53,821 nucleotides of DNA from the NCBI GenBank assembly GCA_964512145.1, contig CAZEIM010000019.1:1-53821 (forward strand), written 5' to 3'. The DNA is from CAYOHR01 sp964512145. GTDB lineage: Bacteria; Bacteroidota; Bacteroidia; Flavobacteriales_G; JALEGO01. How positions within the stretch are numbered: the first letter of the stretch is position 1; each line of letters opens with the position of its first letter. The notes beneath the pieces were generated by a model. That model was not told the DNA's origin and ran no database searches. It saw nothing but the letters and a program-made list of their open reading frames with translations. Shown one piece after another: positions 52,450 through 53,821 of the stretch. Both the position numbers and the translations under genes were made by a program.

Positions 52450-53394
52450 CTAATCTAAGCGTTTTTTGATTAAATAATGATTTCGCTCAGATGAGTTTCT
52501 AGATATCATTTCTCCAATAAACCCTGCTAAAAATAGCTGAACACCCATAATCATTAATACAAGAGATAAATAAAATTCAGTACGTTGAGCGATTAAGCGC
52601 GCTGAAGTATCAAAAAATAATTTATCAACACCCATCCAACATATCATAATAAAAGAAACAGTAAACATTAAGACACCTAATGTACCAAATAAATGCATTG
52701 GACGTTTTCCAAATTTAGTAATAAATGTAATTGACATTAAATCTAAAAATCCATACACAAATCGTTCTATCCCAAATTTTGTTACCCCATATTTTCTAGG
52801 CTGATGCGTAACTACCTTTTCGGCAATGGCATTAAATCCCGCACGTTTTGCAATAACAGGTATATATCGGTGCATCTCTCCATAAACTTCAATTGTTTTA
52901 ACAACATCATATCTATAGGCCTTTAATCCGCAGTTAAAATCGTGCAAATAAATTCCGGTTATTTTTCGCGTAGCCCAATTATATAATTTTGTGGGTATTG
53001 TTTTAGAAATTGGATCAAATCGTTTTTGTTTCCAGCCCGAAACTAAATCAAATTTTTCTTGAGTAATCATTCGATATAAGTCTGGGATTTCATCTGGACT
53101 GTCTTGTAAATCTGCGTCCATCGTAATAATTACTTTCGCTTCAGCCTTTTCAAAACCTACATTTAATGCTGCAGACTTACCGTAATTTCTTCTAAATTTT
53201 ATTGCTTTAACATTATTATCGTTCTTTCGAATTCCCTCAATTACATTCCATGATGCATCCTTACTTCCATCGTCAACAAAAACCACTTCATACGTATAAT
53301 TATGAGCATTCATGACCCTTACAATCCATTGATGTAACTCTATCAGCGAATCTTCTTCATTATACAATGGAATTACTACAGAAATGTCTTTCAT
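52450..53394 (-). CDS. GtrB-like polyprenyl-phosphate glycosyltransferase (GT2)
   Basis: A 314-residue membrane protein from the ATG at 53394 (family members start IMKDISVVIPLYNEE; the ATG at 53445 would add an unrelated leader). The GT2 core has SVVIPLYNEEDSL, FVDDGSKDASW, KFRRNYGKSAALN and ITMDADLQDSPDEIP (DAD metal site), then DFNCGLKAYR. Two C-terminal transmembrane helices (about 231-256 and 270-291) follow. It transfers a sugar from a nucleotide to polyprenyl phosphate at the cytoplasmic face, for O-antigen or lipid modification. It converges with the phosphatase gene, 3 nt apart. Confidence 0.92.
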   Translation of the reverse strand: MKDISVVIPLYNEEDSLIELHQWIVRVMNAHNYTYEVVFVDDGSKDASWNVIEGIRKNDNNVKAIKFRRNYGKSAALNVGFEKAEAKVIITMDADLQDSPDEIPDLYRMITQEKFDLVSGWKQKRFDPISKTIPTKLYNWATRKITGIYLHDFNCGLKAYRYDVVKTIEVYGEMHRYIPVIAKRAGFNAIAEKVVTHQPRKYGVTKFGIERFVYGFLDLMSITFITKFGKRPMHLFGTLGVLMFTVSFIMICWMGVDKLFFDTSARLIAQRTEFYLSLVLMIMGVQLFLAGFIGEMISRNSSERNHYLIKKRLD

Positions 53395-53414
53395 TATAAT
53401 ACAATAAAGCAATA

Positions 53415-53422
53415 CAAACGTA
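53415..53422 (-). promoter_or_regulatory. -7 element for the GtrB-like gene
   Basis: The minus strand reads TACGTTTG (TAnnTTTG, perfect), 20 nt before the ATG at 53394. It overlaps the longer ATG reading and so supports the shorter start. Confidence 0.45.
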
Positions 53423-53564
53423 CAATATTTTTTGTTACAACCCATACCTTTAAAAGAATGAAAAAGTGTATTTAAGAAAAACTATAAAGATTTAAAAACT
53501 TGATTTGTTGTTTCCTTTAATTTGCTTGAATATCTTGCAATGGCACTTATATAAAACATTTTTG

Positions 53565-53572
53565 TATTTTTG
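53565..53572 (+). promoter_or_regulatory. -7 element for tpiA
   Basis: TATTTTTG (TAnnTTTG, perfect) ends 13 nt before the tpiA ATG. No TTG at -33. Confidence 0.45.
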
Positions 53573-53585
53573 ACTTTATATAATT

Positions 53586-53821
53586 ATGAAAAAAATAATC
53601 GCTGCCAATTGGAAAATGAATAAAACCAAAGACGATGCTATTCGATGGTTTAACATATTGCACAAAAACACACAACAACTCCATGATGAAGTAGAGGTGT
53701 TATTGTTTCCGCCTATATTGTATGCCGACCACTTACAACAATGTGCTACCGAAAGAAAATCAAAAATTAAGATTGGAGTGCAAAACTTATCGCAATACGA
53801 ATGGGGAGCATATACAGGAGA
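53586..53821 (+). CDS. tpiA: Triosephosphate isomerase, 5' part (runs off the window)
   Basis: 78 residues are present, the N-terminal third of a ~250-residue (beta-alpha)8 glycolytic enzyme. The start MKKIIAANWKMNKTKDDAI is the canonical TIM N-terminus with the catalytic Asn and Lys (N-W-K-M-N). EVLLFPPILYADHL is the second strand, and IKIGVQNLSQYEWGAYTGE is strand 3 up to the ...GAxTGE motif. The rest lies beyond the window. It is divergent from the GtrB-like gene. Confidence 0.97.
   Translation, partial: MKKIIAANWKMNKTKDDAIRWFNILHKNTQQLHDEVEVLLFPPILYADHLQQCATERKSKIKIGVQNLSQYEWGAYTG

Noticed and set aside
1..53821. CRISPR, prophage or insertion sequence
   Set aside because: No repeat array, transposase, integrase or phage structural gene was seen on either strand.

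Overview
The window looks like part of a Bacteroidota (Flavobacteriales-like) chromosome, probably a draft or metagenome-derived assembly because it holds three N-runs. The reasons are: very AT-rich DNA; promoters of the Bacteroidota type (TAnnTTTG, sometimes with TTG about 20 bp upstream); few Shine-Dalgarno sites; a secreted protease with a type IX secretion C-terminal sorting domain; a fused IcmF mutase; bacillithiol synthesis (BshB1); and families common in this phylum (DUF3822, DUF3667, DUF3859-like). Most of the content is housekeeping. I see no transposase, phage, CRISPR array or obvious defence island, and no gene-free stretch longer than 300 bases.

Layout. 0-5.6 kb: a tandem pair of DUF3859-like secreted proteins, an ABM-type monooxygenase, a Na/Pi-cotransporter-like protein, PriA and a glutathione peroxidase. 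5.6-14.7 kb (minus strand): an envelope and protease block with an M43 metalloprotease (T9SS cargo), a secreted PDZ-like protein, an M1 peptidase that appears fused to an Omp85-like barrel, a patatin-Omp85 protein and a NUDIX hydrolase. 14.7-18.8 kb (plus): Smr protein, rpsF-rpsR-rplI and aconitase, with two good terminators. 18.9-25.4 kb (minus): bshB1-tamB-mpl; tamB is split by an N-run that appears to be an assembly artefact. 25.5-27.5 kb: ccmB-C-D-E, with a CXXXY-type CcmE. 27.5-31.8 kb: a phenylacetyl-CoA epoxidase locus, with paaE divergent from paaA-paaB-(unknown outer-membrane-like gene)-paaC-DCC protein. paaD is absent, and a perfect palindrome overlies the paaE -7 element.

31.8-43.4 kb: a MauG-type dihaem peroxidase, an acyl-CoA carboxylase beta subunit, a META-like lipoprotein, an ABC-F ATPase, an SLC13 carrier, a TPR protein-ribH-acyltransferase-DUF3667 run and an ArnT-like glycosyltransferase (N-run inside). 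43.2-47.7 kb (minus): icmF, an acetoacetate-decarboxylase-like protein and a Kazal-domain lipoprotein. 47.8-47.9 kb: a tRNA-His gene carrying a 22-nt insertion that resembles a piece of another tRNA. 48-53.8 kb: rhomboid protease, class IV aminotransferase, a membrane protein-DUF3822-rsmD-CpsB-like phosphatase run, a GtrB-like glycosyltransferase and the 5' end of tpiA.

How they work together: acyl-CoA metabolism (paa genes, carboxylase, icmF, ADC-like protein) feeds the TCA cycle (aconitase). The Ccm proteins could mature the dihaem peroxidase. TamB, the patatin and M1 barrel proteins, rhomboid and the lipoproteins belong to envelope biogenesis. The observations most worth a second look are the chimeric-looking tRNA-His, the M1-Omp85 fusion, the paa locus (missing paaD, embedded gene, palindrome) and the false gap in tamB.
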